Origin: Priapulus caudatus
Taxonomy: Eukaryota > Priapulida > Priapulimorpha > Priapulimorphida > Priapulidae
Length of the DNA: 46,344 nt
Assembly (NCBI RefSeq): GCF_000485595.1
Contig: NW_014578164.1
Coordinates: 13,302-59,645 of the forward strand
Direction of reading: 5' to 3'
In this document: piece after piece, positions 9,731-20,808 of the stretch
Layout: each line of letters begins with the position of its first letter
Position numbering within the stretch: the first letter of the stretch is position 1
Notes under the pieces: generated by a model
What the model saw: the letters and a program-made list of their open reading frames with translations, nothing else
Told to the model about the DNA's origin: nothing
The model's database searches: none
Position numbers and translations under genes: made by a program

Positions 9731-12700
9731 ACTATCATCTATCTATCTATGTATCTATCTATCTATCTATCTATCTACCTATCTATCTATCTATCTATCT
9801 TTAATAACAATAAAGCAAGTCAGTGCAAGCTGAATCTTGTTTGGACATGCAATGTTGCTCCAGGGACCCGTTTATTTTTCCCGTGTTCTCCTGTTTTTTT
9901 TTGCTTAGATGACATTGGAGGTCAAATCCAATGTGCCCATAACATTCAGCATGCAAATTTACCACTATTGAACCTCCTTGGACATTTCTAGAGTTCTCCA
10001 TATTGATTTGCATCGAGAACAGACAAACAAACAAACATACATTCACAAATATGTATTAGATTATTACATTCACCGGATTCACTTTTGCGGATTTGAATTC
10101 GATCGGAGTAATATGATGCAATCCGAGTAATCGAGTTATCGAGTAATCGAGTAATCGAGTTGATAATCCGAGTAATCGATGCAAGCTTACTCGCGATTGT
10201 GACTAGTGACGCTCATAGTTCTTATCTCTCAGATAGACGTAGTATATAGTTCAATGTCAGTCCTGACGTAAGCTTAATTACCATGGCCCCGCTTTTGCTA
10301 AATCCAGGTATTTGACTTCAAGCCAATCAGGACAACCCAATCTCGTTTCACACGTCAAACCGTCCAAACTATAGCAGATAGACGATATCGAAGTAAGCTG
10401 AAAACTGATGGTCGCTGATGCCGGTGCCTAGGGGTACAAAACATCGCACAAGCCGAAATTACATGTTACATATTATCAATATATCGAATTAACACACTAT
10501 ACGTAACGAGCGATAAAGCGTTAAATAATTGAATTGTTGATGGAATAGTAAAATTGCATGTGAATTATATTTCTCTTGGAAGTAATCATGCTTATGTATG
10601 ATCATGATGATAATCATGTGAAAGTATCATCTACGAATTTACCCGCAGGAGCCAATATGCTTCTTGCTTGTTTGTATCAGCCGATAATTGTGCACCAAAA
10701 AAATGCACACTGTCCCCGCAGCTAATGTCCAAAATTTCGCCTTCTGTCGCTAGAAAAAGATGCATACATAACCACCATATATTACCGCTGTGGTTTTGCA
10801 AGGGTGAAAGCTCGAAGTAATGAGCGCGATATCAATCCATTAGCGGACATTAGAATTTTCGCACCGGCTGATGAGTGGGAAGTAACAATCCGTACGATTT
10901 CTTAATTACTCCATGTCTGTACTATGCCTTACTGCCTTCTGATGGTGCAACGGTTTCACAGCGATCGCCTGCCAGACCAGCAGGACAGATGCAGACGTCA
11001 CAGTTGTTGGGATTCCAGTAGCCCCCGTGCTGGCATTCTGGCGTGAGCAGCCCTCCTTTTGCCTGACATGGCGAGGCTACAGAACCGAGAATTATACCGT
11101 AATATTTATAAGCTATGAGAAGAAAACGGGACCAGACGTTATAAACCTATCACATAATAACAATAATTGTGGTTTCAACAATATATGCGCAAAAGCCATA
11201 GCGTGTGTATAAGAATGTGGACGAAGAGCGTATGTGATATACGAACCATCTCCGTTACAGTATGCAAGGTTAGCTGTTAGCGCATCATAGAATGACAGTT
11301 TGCTTTGATCTCCTATTCTATTCTCATATACCGGAATCACTGTCTCGATTGTTAGTAAATCCAAGTCTGAACTATTAAAAAATGCCTGTGGAAAGGAGAA
11401 GATTTATTGGTCACAATATTGCGTAGTGACTATTATTCATCACTATGCTACGAAGAGCGAGAGAAACCGTAGTGAACTAAAATGGAAAGAGATAAATGGA
11501 CGGTTATAAGCAGAACAAAAATGTAATAAAAATCACTAATCAAAAAAAAACTTAGAGAAAAACGAAAAATGTTGTTATAGCGCATATCGTACCCGTTTTC
11601 GGTAGTGCATGTTGGAACCGAGGTCGTACGGTATATCGTCGAAGAAATCAAAATTTGATTGGTTCTTCTTGTGGAAGTTCGCTTCTCTTCCGGCTATGAC
11701 GTTTTCATAATGAACCGTAATGTGTTCATCTCGATCAGTACGGACGTGCTCATGATGGAAACCGATGGCGTGTGCAAGTTCGTGGATCGCCGCGCCGTGC
11801 TGTAACGAGTATAAGTAAGGTTTTATTTAATGTAAACTGGCAGTGTGAATTCGGTTGCAACTTTGATTTGAATATCTAGTTTTATTTGCTATATTCGAAA
11901 CAAAATGAAAATCACACACGCCCAATTATATATATACTGAATTTGCAGACTGCGCAATTTAAGAGAGTTAATAGTTCAAGATGTTTACACAGCATAGTGG
12001 GGTTCGCATGTATGTGCCAGCAACGACCGCGAAAACAAATGCAGGAACATGTTGATTCTTATATAGTCTGGTTGTAGAGAATTTTGATCGAGAAAAATTG
12101 GTATAAAGATTATTTTTACACCAGATAACCAAGATGTGTCATAGAACAACATATTCAAAATCAGCAAAAATCACCCTAGGGGAATTTTTTTTTGACTCTG
12201 AATATATCGCACATTTTTGCCAGCTTTTGTTTTGAAACGGTAAAAAAGCAAGTATTTTATGTGACGTTTTTGCGGTTTATTGACCTTGACTAAAGAAAAT
12301 GCAAAGTCTCAGTTGCTGAAAATTTTTACTTTACTGTGAACTAAAATAGTTATTACCAAATTAATTACCTCGGTTATAAGCCTGACCCTTCCCCCCTAAT
12401 GGGAGATTCCACTCCAAAATGTTAACGAGGGCCAGAACGTGACTCTGCACGGTTATCAAGCATTTTGTCATTCTGTTGTGTAAGTATCGTAAGGGAAAAA
12501 AACACGCAAGTTTTCCACTAATTAACTATAGAAACAATTTCGCCAGTAGTGTCAACACTGTTTTCATCGTCAAGGATAATCTCCTCGGTATTTTGACAAC
12601 TTTCTCCTTTGCAGACTCCGCAGGCTGTCTCACATTTCTGTCCATGTTTACGACAAGAGCAACTGTAATTACCACATGGATTTCTGGCTGAAAGTTTGCA

Positions 12701-15700
12701 TTTACAGCTTACATATTTCAGTAAGCTCTCTGGTGCTGCAGCCAAGTCTGTCAGGACTGGTGTTAGTATGGTATCAGTAAGTTTCCAACCCCATTGCATC
12801 GGAATCAGGTCGTTGTCTGTGAGATTAAACCAAAGTATGACTTCCGAGTGAAATCACAAACTGAGAAAATATGGTGCGCTTTCTCTAAGTGGAAGCTTCT
12901 GTAGGTAAATTGACGTTTTTCTTGTCGACACCATCTCCATGTATTTAGCGTACCGTAGACTGTTGAAAGAATCCTCTGGTCTGCCTTCATATATGACAAC
13001 ATATAACCGGATACCAGCTTTGCCAATCTGTTCTACTGTAGCCTTAGGATCGGTCATCAAGAAGAACATCTGCTGCAATTCTTCTGATTGTTATATCTTC
13101 TCAAAAAGACTGGTTTTACCATGCCTAAAGGTTGCAGAGGTGGTGTCGCAACCACTCCACACATGGATAAACAGAAGATGGGATGTTAATACTTTGCCAG
13201 CTTTGTTAACAAGGTCTTAAACTTCAAACCTTTCTTTGACCACGTTGCCTTTGAATGGAAGTATATACCAGTCATATTCTGGTTCCATTGGTACATCAAG
13301 AAGACACGTAGATCCGTGTCATCTGCTACTACACTTACTTCTCTTCATTGTCTTGCAAATTGAAGGGCACATTCCACTATCAATGTGTCAGCATCTCCAG
13401 TGCTGTTGTGCACGATCTGACCATCAGCTTCCAAGTATTGACCCTGCAACGTAATGAACTGACTTTTGTTGTTCTCATTCGCAAGAAAGGTCTGCTGGTC
13501 ATTGTGAGCCTGTGTAGATTCACTAAGCTGAATATCTGTACACGTTTTGCCAATTCTTCGCTGGTGCTCGTGATCTTTAATTGATGGACCCTGTTAGTAC
13601 CCATCAAATACGATGCAACAATTCCCATACCTTGCACGCACGTAGTTGACATATTGCATCGTTATGTCTTTGTATCTCATCTTTTTTGTGCCATTTCACT
13701 CTATGAAGAAGGGCCCCACCATCAAGAACATGCATAGCTTGCACCGTTTCTGTAGACGGTTGTACAACATTCTCGAGGGCTTGTGCTAGTTGTGTCTTTA
13801 CAGGTTCACGCATAAAATTGTCTTTAAATAGTAACGTTGGCATTGCTGTAAGCTTATAGCCAAAGTATGCATGGAGCCATGTCTGTCTCCTCTCTGTGTA
13901 CAATAGCTATCAGGTGATATAACAGATGGTTTGAGTGGAAATTAATTTTTTGTTTATCACTTGGATTCCTGAATACAGATGATCTAAAGACCGAACTTGA
14001 TCACGTCTTTTAATACATGCTTCTACCACATTCATATTGTCGAGCTCCTGGATCTGTGCCCCAACCTCACCTGTCTTGTCGCAGTTTACACCATCACCAT
14101 CAGCTGTTATTAAACCAGAAGATAAGGACCGAATTCTTTGCTCATTCAAATCAAATGGCTCATGTTGGTTGAACCGTTCTTGAATGTTGTGCAGGTCAGC
14201 GAAATCCCGGTTGCTCCTAGAAGTCCCGAGTTCCATGTGTTGTTCACTGGTGGTGTGCTTTACATTTGTCATAGATGTGATAGCATCATGGACCGCGGCA
14301 CACTTGTGCATGCTGTAGATCCACTGAAAGCAAACAGTCTCCGTCACACCCCATCCTCTAGTCAGTCCTCATCTGCTTTTGATGGATCTCATCATGACCT
14401 GTTCAATTGTAATGTCTGTCCATATTCCTGCCCAGAAGGGATTGCTTCTGCGGACTGTATGGATTCCTTGTTTTGTGAAACAATGGTTTAGCCAGGGGTG
14501 GTGTGTTTGTCATTCCAGCATCAGCTGCAAATACAGTCGTGCACTCTTTGCATAATTGACGCGGCCAGTTGCAGCAAATAAATTCAACATTTGTGTAACT
14601 GCTATTAGATGCAGGTTCCAATCTCCGGCTCTTTCAGCGCGAATGAAAATCTTCAAAGTTTCACCATTTTCAATATATTGCAACCACTATTCTCAATACT
14701 GTAATAAGCAATCATGTATAGTTTCTTTAGTTCCTTTGATTCAGCAATACTGGCAACGGGTATAGATTTGTCTTTGATTCTCTCATACAAGCCGTAAATC
14801 TGTTCTAATTAAATACTATTTAGTTTGTTCCCATCGATACCAGTCACCGTTGCTGCAGCAGGTATTTCCATCTCGACATCGGTCAAGGGGTCTTGGAGAT
14901 CCTCCATAACTTCACTTTGGCCCTCTGGATGAGTACCTGTTTCCACTTTTCTAACAGAAGGTGTTGCAATTGCAGTGTATATACCATTATTACTTAGAGG
15001 CTCCATATACTTGACGAGCCTTGCTATTGACGAGGCTCCATATACAGAGACCTCCATATACTTGACGAGCCTTGCTCATGCTCATATCCCATTACAAAAC
15101 ATGCGAAAATGTGCAAAATACTCACTCATAAAAAATTTCCCAAAAAGAATTTTTTCGGATTTTGGATATGTCGTTCTACCTAGAATTCTGCTTCGTTTGA
15201 CATAGAAACCAGCGTTACAACATTTTTTTCCGGGTAGCATCGATATTTCATCGTCAACGACCGGACTATATTAGGTATAACATAGTATTGTCCCCATAAC
15301 GAGCAGTTTTCTTTTTTTCTTTATATGTGCTGTGCTTTTGGATGTTAACACAATCAGCGAATGTACATCTGTTTCGGAATTTTAGGAATGCTTACTTGTA
15401 AACTGGTAGGTATGTCCCATGCGCACAGCTATAACACAACTTGATATACCCGAATAAAGTTTGCATGCTGCAATTAACGTGCCGTTTACAAAACATGCCA
15501 ATTCATGGACTACATTTACATTTGCGCAACTCTATTATTTAGGTCTGTAAGTATAAGTAAGTATGTAGGTCGGATATTTTGCAAGCCTCGGCGTACCGAA
15601 CCACATCCCAGGCCGAGAGAGAGGAGCTGTCCGCCCTGCCGCATTCCCAGTGAGGACCAACACCTATAGAAATCATCAAATAACCAAGCACAGCGTACAT

Positions 15701-17175
15701 AACGCCATCAAACAAGCTCTACCAGCTATACAATGGGTTACTTACAATACTTAGTCAGAATATCGATAAATTTATGGTGTTGAATGGACGCATATTATTC
15801 GTTGTACATATTGATGCCCCATAGGACAGTTAAAATCATGCAACTGTACATGTGGAATTCGAGTAACTGTCCACTTCATTTATATTATTACATATATACG
15901 GCTTCTCCATATATACAATGCACATATTCTCTATATATAATACAATGCACGTAAAACAATTAGTACTTATAGTACTTGCGCTTCTATTTCCGCGTTGAAT
16001 CCTTGTCAACTGGTCGCGTTCATCACGCTCTCAGTAATGAATAACAGTATCTTACCCATTTCCGTAAATTATTTGCAAGTAGTTCCCAACCGGTGTCGAT
16101 GTTTGTTGGAAGTGAAGACATGTCAGCGATTCCCACTCGGTAATTGCACTTCGAATGGCAGCCACGTGGGATTCAGCTGCCCACAACGTAAATAAAATTA
16201 TGTCTACTCGCAAAATGGCCGCCTCCGGCGGCCATATTCGCTCGTTACGCTGATGAGACTACGATGATTTCTCTAAATCCCGACCCGATTCATAGTAATC
16301 TTTTAGTAAAATATTGACTTGATACGAAGACAATAATACAAGGATCCTGTTACTAATATAACATTTTCTGTCCCGGTATATTCATTTCTATATAAAACAC
16401 TTTGTACACACCTTCTAATCCATTGTTTTTCTCTTCAAATTAAGGCTAATATAATACAGTCCGACCTCCTTTATCCGGCCACGTCGCGACCGGCACCCAT
16501 CCGGATATGGGATTTGGCCGGATATGNNNNNNNNNNNNNNNNNNNNNNNNNNNNNNNNNNNNNNNNNNNNNNNNNNNNNNNNNNNNNNNNNNNNNNNNNN
16601 NNNNNNNNNNNNNNNNNNNNNNNNNNNNNNNNNNNNNNNNNNNNNNNNNNNNNNNNNNNNNNNNNNNNNNNNNNNNNNNNNNNNNNNNNNNNNNNNNNNN
16701 NNNNNNNNNNNNNNNNNNNNNNNNNNNNNNNNNNNNNNNNNNNNNNNNNNNNNNNNNNNNNNNNNNNNNNNNNNNNNNNNNNNNNNNNNNNNNNNNNNNN
16801 NNNNNNNNNNNNNNNNNNNNNNNNNNNNNNNNNNNNNNNNNNNNNNNNNNNNNNNNNNNNNNNNNNNNNNNNNNNNNNNNNNNNNNNNNNNNNNNNNNNN
16901 NNNNNNNNNNNNNNNNNNNNNNNNNNNNNNNNNNNNNNNNNNNNNNNNNNNNNNNNNNNNNNNNNNNNNNNNNNNNNNNNNNNNNNNNNNNNNNNNNNNN
17001 NNNNNNNNNNNNNNNNNNNNNNNNNNNNNNNNNNNNNNNNNNNNNNNNNNNNNNNNNNNNNNNNNNNNNNNNNNNNNNNNNNNNNNNNNNNNNNNNNNNN
17101 NNNNNNNNNNNNNNNNNNNNNNNNNNNNNNNNNNNNNNNNNNNNNNNNNNNNNNNNNNNNNNNNNNNNNNNNNNN

Positions 17176-17210
<35 letters not shown>

Positions 17211-17426
17211 TGTATGTGTGTGTGTGTGTGTGTGCGTGCGTGTGAGTGTATGTGTGTGTGCGTGTGCGTGTGCGTGTGTCTGTCCGTCTGCTCGATATTT
17301 TTGCAACCGTTAGAGGTAGAAACTTCAAGCTTGGTCCAGACGTGGACCTTGGGGGCGGTGGAACCCTATTGATTTTGAGTGCCTTTCACCCAAGGTCAAG
17401 GGTCACAGGTTCATATTTGATGAATG

Positions 17427-17471
<45 letters not shown>

Positions 17472-18131
17472 CAAAATAGATAGATTGATAGATAGATATG
17501 CGCTGAGTGCGAGCGTGCAGGTGGGAAAGGACTTGATTCTACAGCCAGCGCGTGTGCCCTGGCGAAGATTCAGTTCACTTCCGCTAGGTGCGCTGGCTGT
17601 AGACTTACAAACACGCAACCACAGGCTAAGGGATACAGTAGTCTGTCGCGTAACCTTGCAGTGGAAATGCATGTTTTCCAGGGATATTTTTCATTATATT
17701 TTCTAAATATGGTTTTTTTAAACATATAACCCAATAAATGACAAAAAGCAAAGTGTTAGAATCGAACCTGATGCGTAGGAATGAAGCACGAAAATTTTCA
17801 CGCGCCTAGAAGTTATGCAGGAACAAACAGAACGACACTACTCAAATTATTATATAGATTACCCCGTACAGACTGCAAAATTTGATCCCACTTCAAACTA
17901 GTGCGTGCCAGGCCCAGGCCAGGCGCGCGCTAAATCGCAGCGTACAGACACAAAATTCGGAAGCGTGTTAATTAGGTTGGCACGGGTTGACTGTGCATGC
18001 TCAGTTTAGCTAGTCACGTCATTCGGCAGATAGCTACTGTACTTTTATGTGATCTAAATGAGGCTATGCGCGTGCGTACTGCGAAATTTAACGCAGGCCA
18101 GCCTCAATATTGCGCGCGCGCGCGCACACAC

Positions 18132-18203
<72 letters not shown>

Positions 18204-18547
18204 GTGTGTGTGCATAGATAGAGATTGCTAACAAACAGCTACTCCACGTGGGTGTGATTTTGCTGTATAATACGTTCATTATCCGTATTATTATTATTAT
18301 GGATGAGGTAATATATGCGTATTACGACGGTTGATGAGCAGAAGATAACAGAATAAACAAGTGCTACATTTACCTCGCGGACATCCGGAAATCCGGGGAC
18401 GAATCGATATGTTGTTGCGCTTCACGTGTGGCCATCAGTATAGAGGTCACTGCCGATATGTATTAGAACAATTCTGAGCCTAAGCTGAGCTTATATATAT
18501 ATATCAAGAGTACATAATAGGAGATACATGCGCACACGCACGCACGC

Positions 18548-18599
<52 letters not shown>

Positions 18600-20808
18600 G
18601 AGCGCGGTGTAAGCTGCCTGGCACGCTTCAAAGCGGGCCTGGCCCTCTTTCATTTATTGCGGGGCCAGATTAGTCCGCACTAGCGCGTATTTAGCATGTA
18701 AACATTGTCAAAATTTGCCAGGGCCTGGCCCTGACTAGTTTGATGTGGTATCAAATATGCAGTCTGTATACGGGGTATTTAATTACTATCACAATATGTT
18801 TGCTCAATCATTTGTCATCAATTTATCTTATATCGCCCTTGTCGGCTCATCTCAGTTCAGCTTTAATTATCGCATCTTCTCGCTTCGTCTCGGTTTCTCT
18901 AGTCACACCTCATCATTCCCATTAAACATAATATATAAAATAACACTCGCTCACGCATGGCGGCATCAATGATGTACTGGATGGGAGAAGTCCAATAATT
19001 ATCCGTGTTCGAAGTCATTTTCCGCTTTCTCCTATGAGGTGTTCTAATCTCGTCACGCAGCTCTCTGAGGTCGTTCATGGTTGGCACTATGTCTCCCTCT
19101 ATCAAACCATCCCATTCTTCCATGGGCATATCCTCCTAAAGATTATATAGCATTATACAGTAGTGGGTGAACGTACCTCTGATCAGCGGTTCTCCTTTCA
19201 CGTGATAAACCTAATGCACTACAACTAATTGTGAGGTACGGTCGTTAGCGTTACCCCAGTAATCGTATATTATTATATATTATTAGTATAGTATTAGTAT
19301 ATTGGTAGCATATTCAGTATAGTAAATCAGTATGCGTTTCCGCTGGTACCAGAGTCTTTAAAATAGTACGCTATATTGCGTTGCTATATTGCGCTATAAT
19401 AGCTAGGTGGTTTTAGGCATCAAGTACCGGTAGTCCAACGTTCTTACAAAAGTCGACCATTATATCGTGGTACATGGCTGCTTGCTGATGATATTCCTCG
19501 GCACTTCGACCCCGTTGCCTGTCCTGTGTAAAAAACCGAGACACGTGTTTTATCAAGACCTGCACCTATATCTTACTGTCGTGAGTGAACAACTCTACCA
19601 ACTACAATGCCTAACACTTTTTTGTACAAGGAATTTCACAGTCTGAACAGTGAAGACTAGTAAAGCTAGCAGCTTATGAACTAATTTAAAGACAGTAAAT
19701 TATGATATTCTGTAGATAAATTTTCCTAGCAAGTTATAACAAAGCGTGTATAATGTAGACACGATGATGTTTAATTTATTAAACTAGAGCACTCGGAGAG
19801 CACAGACCTCCGCCAAGGCAGCTGAATTCTCTCAATGTGAATTTTTTTATTAATTAATTAATTAATTAATTAATTAAATAATTAATTGGATCCGGATTAG
19901 TGCGAGCGTGCAGGTGGGGGAGGTCTGTGGTTGCCCCTTAGCCTGCGGTTGCGTGTTTGTAAGTCTACAGCCAGCGCACCTAGCGGAAGTGAACTGAAAC
20001 GTGCATGGGAACACACAAACCCACAAACCAACACTCAAAGACACGCCGGTGAAAACATAACCTCCGCCAAGCCCCTGCGGGATGCGTGTGTGTGTATGGT
20101 TTATGTACAGGGAATGCCGCGCATAACAATAAATTTCATTTAACATCATTATTTATTTCAGCTGTCATTTCTTATCATATGCAATATTTACCGCTTTAAA
20201 TTTACGTCCTATTAAATATGACGCTGTTCCATTGCTATATTTCTAAACGTATTTTGCCTCACATGATCAGTCATTGGGTTTTCATTCAAAGCTACTTGGA
20301 ATTTGTTCTCTAACGGGTTCTCTAAGTCTTCCGGTTGTAGTATCTCTAGCCTTATAATGCGTCCGCGCCCAGGGTTACTGTCCTGGTTATCTGAAAGTAC
20401 ATTTATATTGAGTGGCAATGAGTGCCATCGTCATTACCACAGTTGCCCCAACATACAACCAGATAATAATCTAGATTGTTCATGGCATGTTACTGGCGTA
20501 ACCACCAGAAATGGGGAGAGCGGAGCAAGTACACTTAAAAACACGTATTAAATAATAATGATAAATTATCCCTTCAGTCTATGCTCAACCTAAATGCGAT
20601 TTATTAGCTACTCATCAATGGTATGTTTGTTGCAAATTCATCAGAAGTACTCTCAGTCAGACGATGCACTCTGAATATGTCCCTCACCGTAGTGCTATTA
20701 ATTATACAACGCTAGTAAATAATACGCACCTGTGTTCATTGCCTCATTAGCGTCTGCGCATTGAATCAAGGTACACGCTACGAGTACAATGGCTCCCGGC
20801 CGTACCAT
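7635..20808 (-). CDS. Secreted astacin-family zinc metalloprotease, 11 coding exons
   Basis: Rebuilt by joining 20808-20730, 20390-20263, 19523-19428, 19135-18955, 16176-16056, 15663-15597, 11799-11593, 11385-11247, 11076-10933, 8487-8358 and 7788-7635; every junction is GT-AG and every phase agrees, giving 481 residues. Order: signal peptide (1-20), propeptide with the LIEGDI aspartate switch (D116), basic RRKRK (136-140), astacin domain with [12 protein letters not shown] (zinc ligands H230, H234, H240; catalytic E231) and Met-turn GSNMHY (M288, Y290), EGF-like (343-379), thrombospondin-1-like (390-429), then a 50-residue tail with six cysteines. Astacins are extracellular endopeptidases that process matrix, growth factors or egg coats and are held latent by the propeptide; the substrate here is unknown. 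The usual C-terminal CUB domains are absent. Intron 6 carries an unrelated decayed gene, and intron 4 the first assembly gap. Exon 7 could instead end at 11259. Confidence 0.92.
7990..8330. repeat. (ACTC)n, (ATCA)n and (GGAT)n microsatellites
   Basis: Consecutive tetranucleotide runs: ACTC from about 7991 to 8110, ATCA to about 8220, then GGAT near 8270-8295. They lie in the last astacin intron. Confidence 0.95.
8358..8487 (-). CDS. Astacin exon 10: thrombospondin-1-like module
   Basis: Acceptor CGTCTCTAG|CA in phase 1. Contains [12 protein letters not shown] and KRSC spacing typical of TSP1 repeats (W-x-x-x-S-x-C ... C-G ... R-x-C ... C), with eight cysteines rather than six. Donor CAGA|GTACGT gives phase 2, which fits the last exon; GTACAT four nt later does not. 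Confidence 0.8.
9017..9805. repeat. ACGCACAT repeat, then long (CTAT/CCAT)n microsatellite
   Basis: An ACGCACAT octamer run at about 9020-9080, then from 9355 to 9800 a mixed CTAT and CCAT tetranucleotide array of about 450 bp. The open frames here encode only Ser-Ile-Tyr-Leu or Ile-His-Pro-Ser repeats and are not genes. Confidence 0.95.
10115..10180. repeat. GTAATCGA minisatellite
   Basis: Short tandem array based on the octamer GTAATCGA with one- or two-base variants, in an astacin intron. Confidence 0.8.
10933..11076 (-). CDS. Astacin exon 9: EGF-like module
   Basis: Acceptor TTCTGTAG|CC. The sequence [20 protein letters not shown] and onward to C379 is the EGF-like module that commonly follows astacin domains (C-x-H-G-G-Y-x-x-P-x-x-C-x-x-C-x-C-P). 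The donor GGCA|GTAAGG at 10932 overlaps an in-frame TAG nine nt further on, so reading through without splicing would end the protein after the EGF module. Confidence 0.9.
11247..11385 (-). CDS. Astacin exon 8: C-terminal catalytic subdomain
   Basis: Acceptor TTTCCACAG|GCA. It encodes [20 protein letters not shown] then [14 protein letters not shown], the closing part of the astacin fold (I-G-x-x-x-x-L-S-x-x-D and the last cysteine). The donor at 11246 (GATG|GTTCGT) is used here; TACT|GTAACG at 11258 keeps the same phase and would drop four residues. Confidence 0.9.
11593..11799 (-). CDS. Astacin exon 7: zinc site and Met-turn
   Basis: Starts after CGTTACAG| with [20 protein letters not shown], the extended H-E-x-x-H-x-x-G-x-x-H-E motif, and ends with [12 protein letters not shown], the methionine turn plus the zinc-proximal tyrosine. 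All catalytic residues are intact. The donor is ACGG|GTACGA, phase 0. Confidence 0.95.
12518..14800 (-). pseudogene. Decayed mobile-element-like gene: PIN-like motifs and Cys-rich C terminus
   Basis: A long protein can be followed across frames on the minus strand. Upstream blocks read [14 protein letters not shown] and [17 protein letters not shown] (about 14650-14530), then [20 protein letters not shown] (about 14450-14390) and WIYSMHKC (about 14310). A middle block has [20 protein letters not shown] and IKDHEHQRR, then DADTLIV (about 13390) and VVADDTDL (about 13315), acidic motifs like those of PIN/FEN-type nucleases. The C terminus has WGWKLTD and a C-x-C/C-S-C-R-K/C-x-x-C-x-G-x-x-C cysteine cluster (12720-12580). 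At least five in-frame stops (for example TAA at 13594-13596) and several frameshifts show decay. From memory, this domain order recurs as an uncharacterised multicopy family in invertebrate genomes, suggesting a mobile element. It sits inside an astacin intron in the same orientation. Function is not established. Confidence 0.7.
14990..15090. repeat. Short tandem duplication (CTCCATATACTTGACGAGCC)
   Basis: CTCCATATACTTGACGAGCC followed by TTGCT occurs twice within about 90 bp, with a third partial copy between. Upstream minus-strand open frame 15057-14809 crosses this and may be the decayed 5' part of the neighbouring pseudogene; I cannot confirm it. Confidence 0.6.
15597..15663 (-). CDS. 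Astacin exon 6: G-C-W-S to the pre-zinc loop
   Basis: A 67 nt exon bounded by TCTATAG|G and TTCG|GTACGC. It encodes [20 protein letters not shown] and matches the family pattern G-C-x-S-x-x-G-x-x-x-G-x-Q-x-x-S-L-G-x-x-C that leads into the zinc helix. Too short for open-frame scans but unmistakable. Confidence 0.93.
16056..16176 (-). CDS. Astacin exon 5: N-terminal catalytic subdomain
   Basis: Acceptor GTGGGCAG|CT, donor AATGG|GTAAGA. It reads [20 protein letters not shown] followed by LHFQQ, the conserved helix and T-C-x-x-F strand of astacins, where the cysteine pairs with the domain's C-terminal cysteine. It ends in YGNG, continued in the next exon. Confidence 0.93.
16457..16526 (+). mobile_element. 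Pogo/Tigger-like terminal end, cut by the gap
   Basis: TACAGTCCGACCTCCTTTAT followed by CCGG is the style of pogo-group Tc1/mariner ends, with TA (the usual target) next to CAGT. The element runs into the N gap, so its other end and any coding are not visible. Confidence 0.5.
16527..17175. other. Assembly gap (649 N)
   Basis: Undetermined bases. The gap ends against a GT microsatellite, a usual cause of assembly breaks. No astacin exon needs to lie inside it, since phases match across the intron. Confidence 0.99.
17176..17500. repeat. (GT)n, retroelement-like tail, (GATA)n
   Basis: GT repeat 17176-17280, then about 130 bp (GCAACCGTTAGAGGTAGAAA onward) with the look of a retroelement 3' end, then (GATA)n 17427-17500. 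The middle stretch would be a LINE or SINE tail ending in the microsatellite; no coding remains. Confidence 0.6.
17507..17640. repeat. Dispersed repeat copy 1 with 63 bp core
   Basis: A 19 bp lead GTGCGAGCGTGCAGGTGGG (17507-17525) is followed by a 63 bp core at 17570-17632. The same lead occurs at 19900 in the same orientation, but there the core (19935-19997) is reverse-complemented. Both copies adjoin a microsatellite (GATA here, AATT there), as retroposon tails do. Confidence 0.8.
18108..18208. repeat. (CG)n(CA)n(GT)n alternating tract
   Basis: Alternating purine-pyrimidine run of about 100 bp. Such tracts can adopt Z-DNA. A second (CA)n tract lies at 18535-18597. The region between shows no exon. 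Confidence 0.95.
18535..18597. repeat. (CA)n microsatellite
   Basis: Dinucleotide run of about 60 bp in the third astacin intron region, preceded by CACGCACG variants. Confidence 0.95.
18955..19135 (-). CDS. Astacin exon 4: aspartate switch and start of mature enzyme
   Basis: Acceptor ATCTTTAG|GAG, donor CATGC|GTGAGC, 181 nt. It encodes [20 protein letters not shown], whose E-G-D is the inhibitory aspartate motif that occupies the zinc in latent astacins, then the basic run HRRKRK for activation, then the mature N terminus with [12 protein letters not shown], corresponding to the W-x-x-x-x-I-P-Y strand of the family. Confidence 0.9.
19428..19523 (-). CDS. Astacin exon 3: propeptide, second part
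   Basis: A strong acceptor TTTTTTACACAG|GAC opens 32 codons ([20 protein letters not shown] and onward) that end CTACCG|GTACTT in phase 0, fitting both neighbours. The donor is mediocre, and a better-looking one (TTTT|GTAAGA) lies 18 nt earlier but would break the frame. The joint reads [15 protein letters not shown], a natural astacin propeptide passage. Confidence 0.7.
19787..20095. repeat. RTE-like 3' fragments, (AATT)n and dispersed repeat copy 2
   Basis: GAGAGCACAGACCTCCGCCA (from about 19795) and GAAAACATAACCTCCGCCAA (from about 20050) are typical of RTE-type LINE 3' regions in aquatic animals, from memory. Between them lie (AATT)n at 19850-19888, the 19 bp lead at 19900 and the inverted 63 bp core at 19935-19997. 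Confidence 0.55.
20263..20390 (-). CDS. Astacin exon 2: propeptide, first part
   Basis: Acceptor ACTTTCAG|AT and donor CAT|GTGAGG frame 42 codons. The content is polar and acidic (for example [17 protein letters not shown]), with no known domain, as expected of an astacin propeptide. It enters in phase 1 and leaves in phase 0. The exon call rests on phase match and open frame rather than on similarity. Confidence 0.75.

Noticed and set aside
9328-9991. Tyr-Leu-Ser-Ile repeat protein
   Set aside because: Pure CTAT/CCAT microsatellite translation.
12939-13584. Plus-strand frames across the decayed gene
   Set aside because: Shadows: the conserved blocks are all on the minus strand.
16446-17372. 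Long frames across the first gap
   Set aside because: Almost entirely undetermined bases plus GT repeat. The same applies to frames across 29383-30426.
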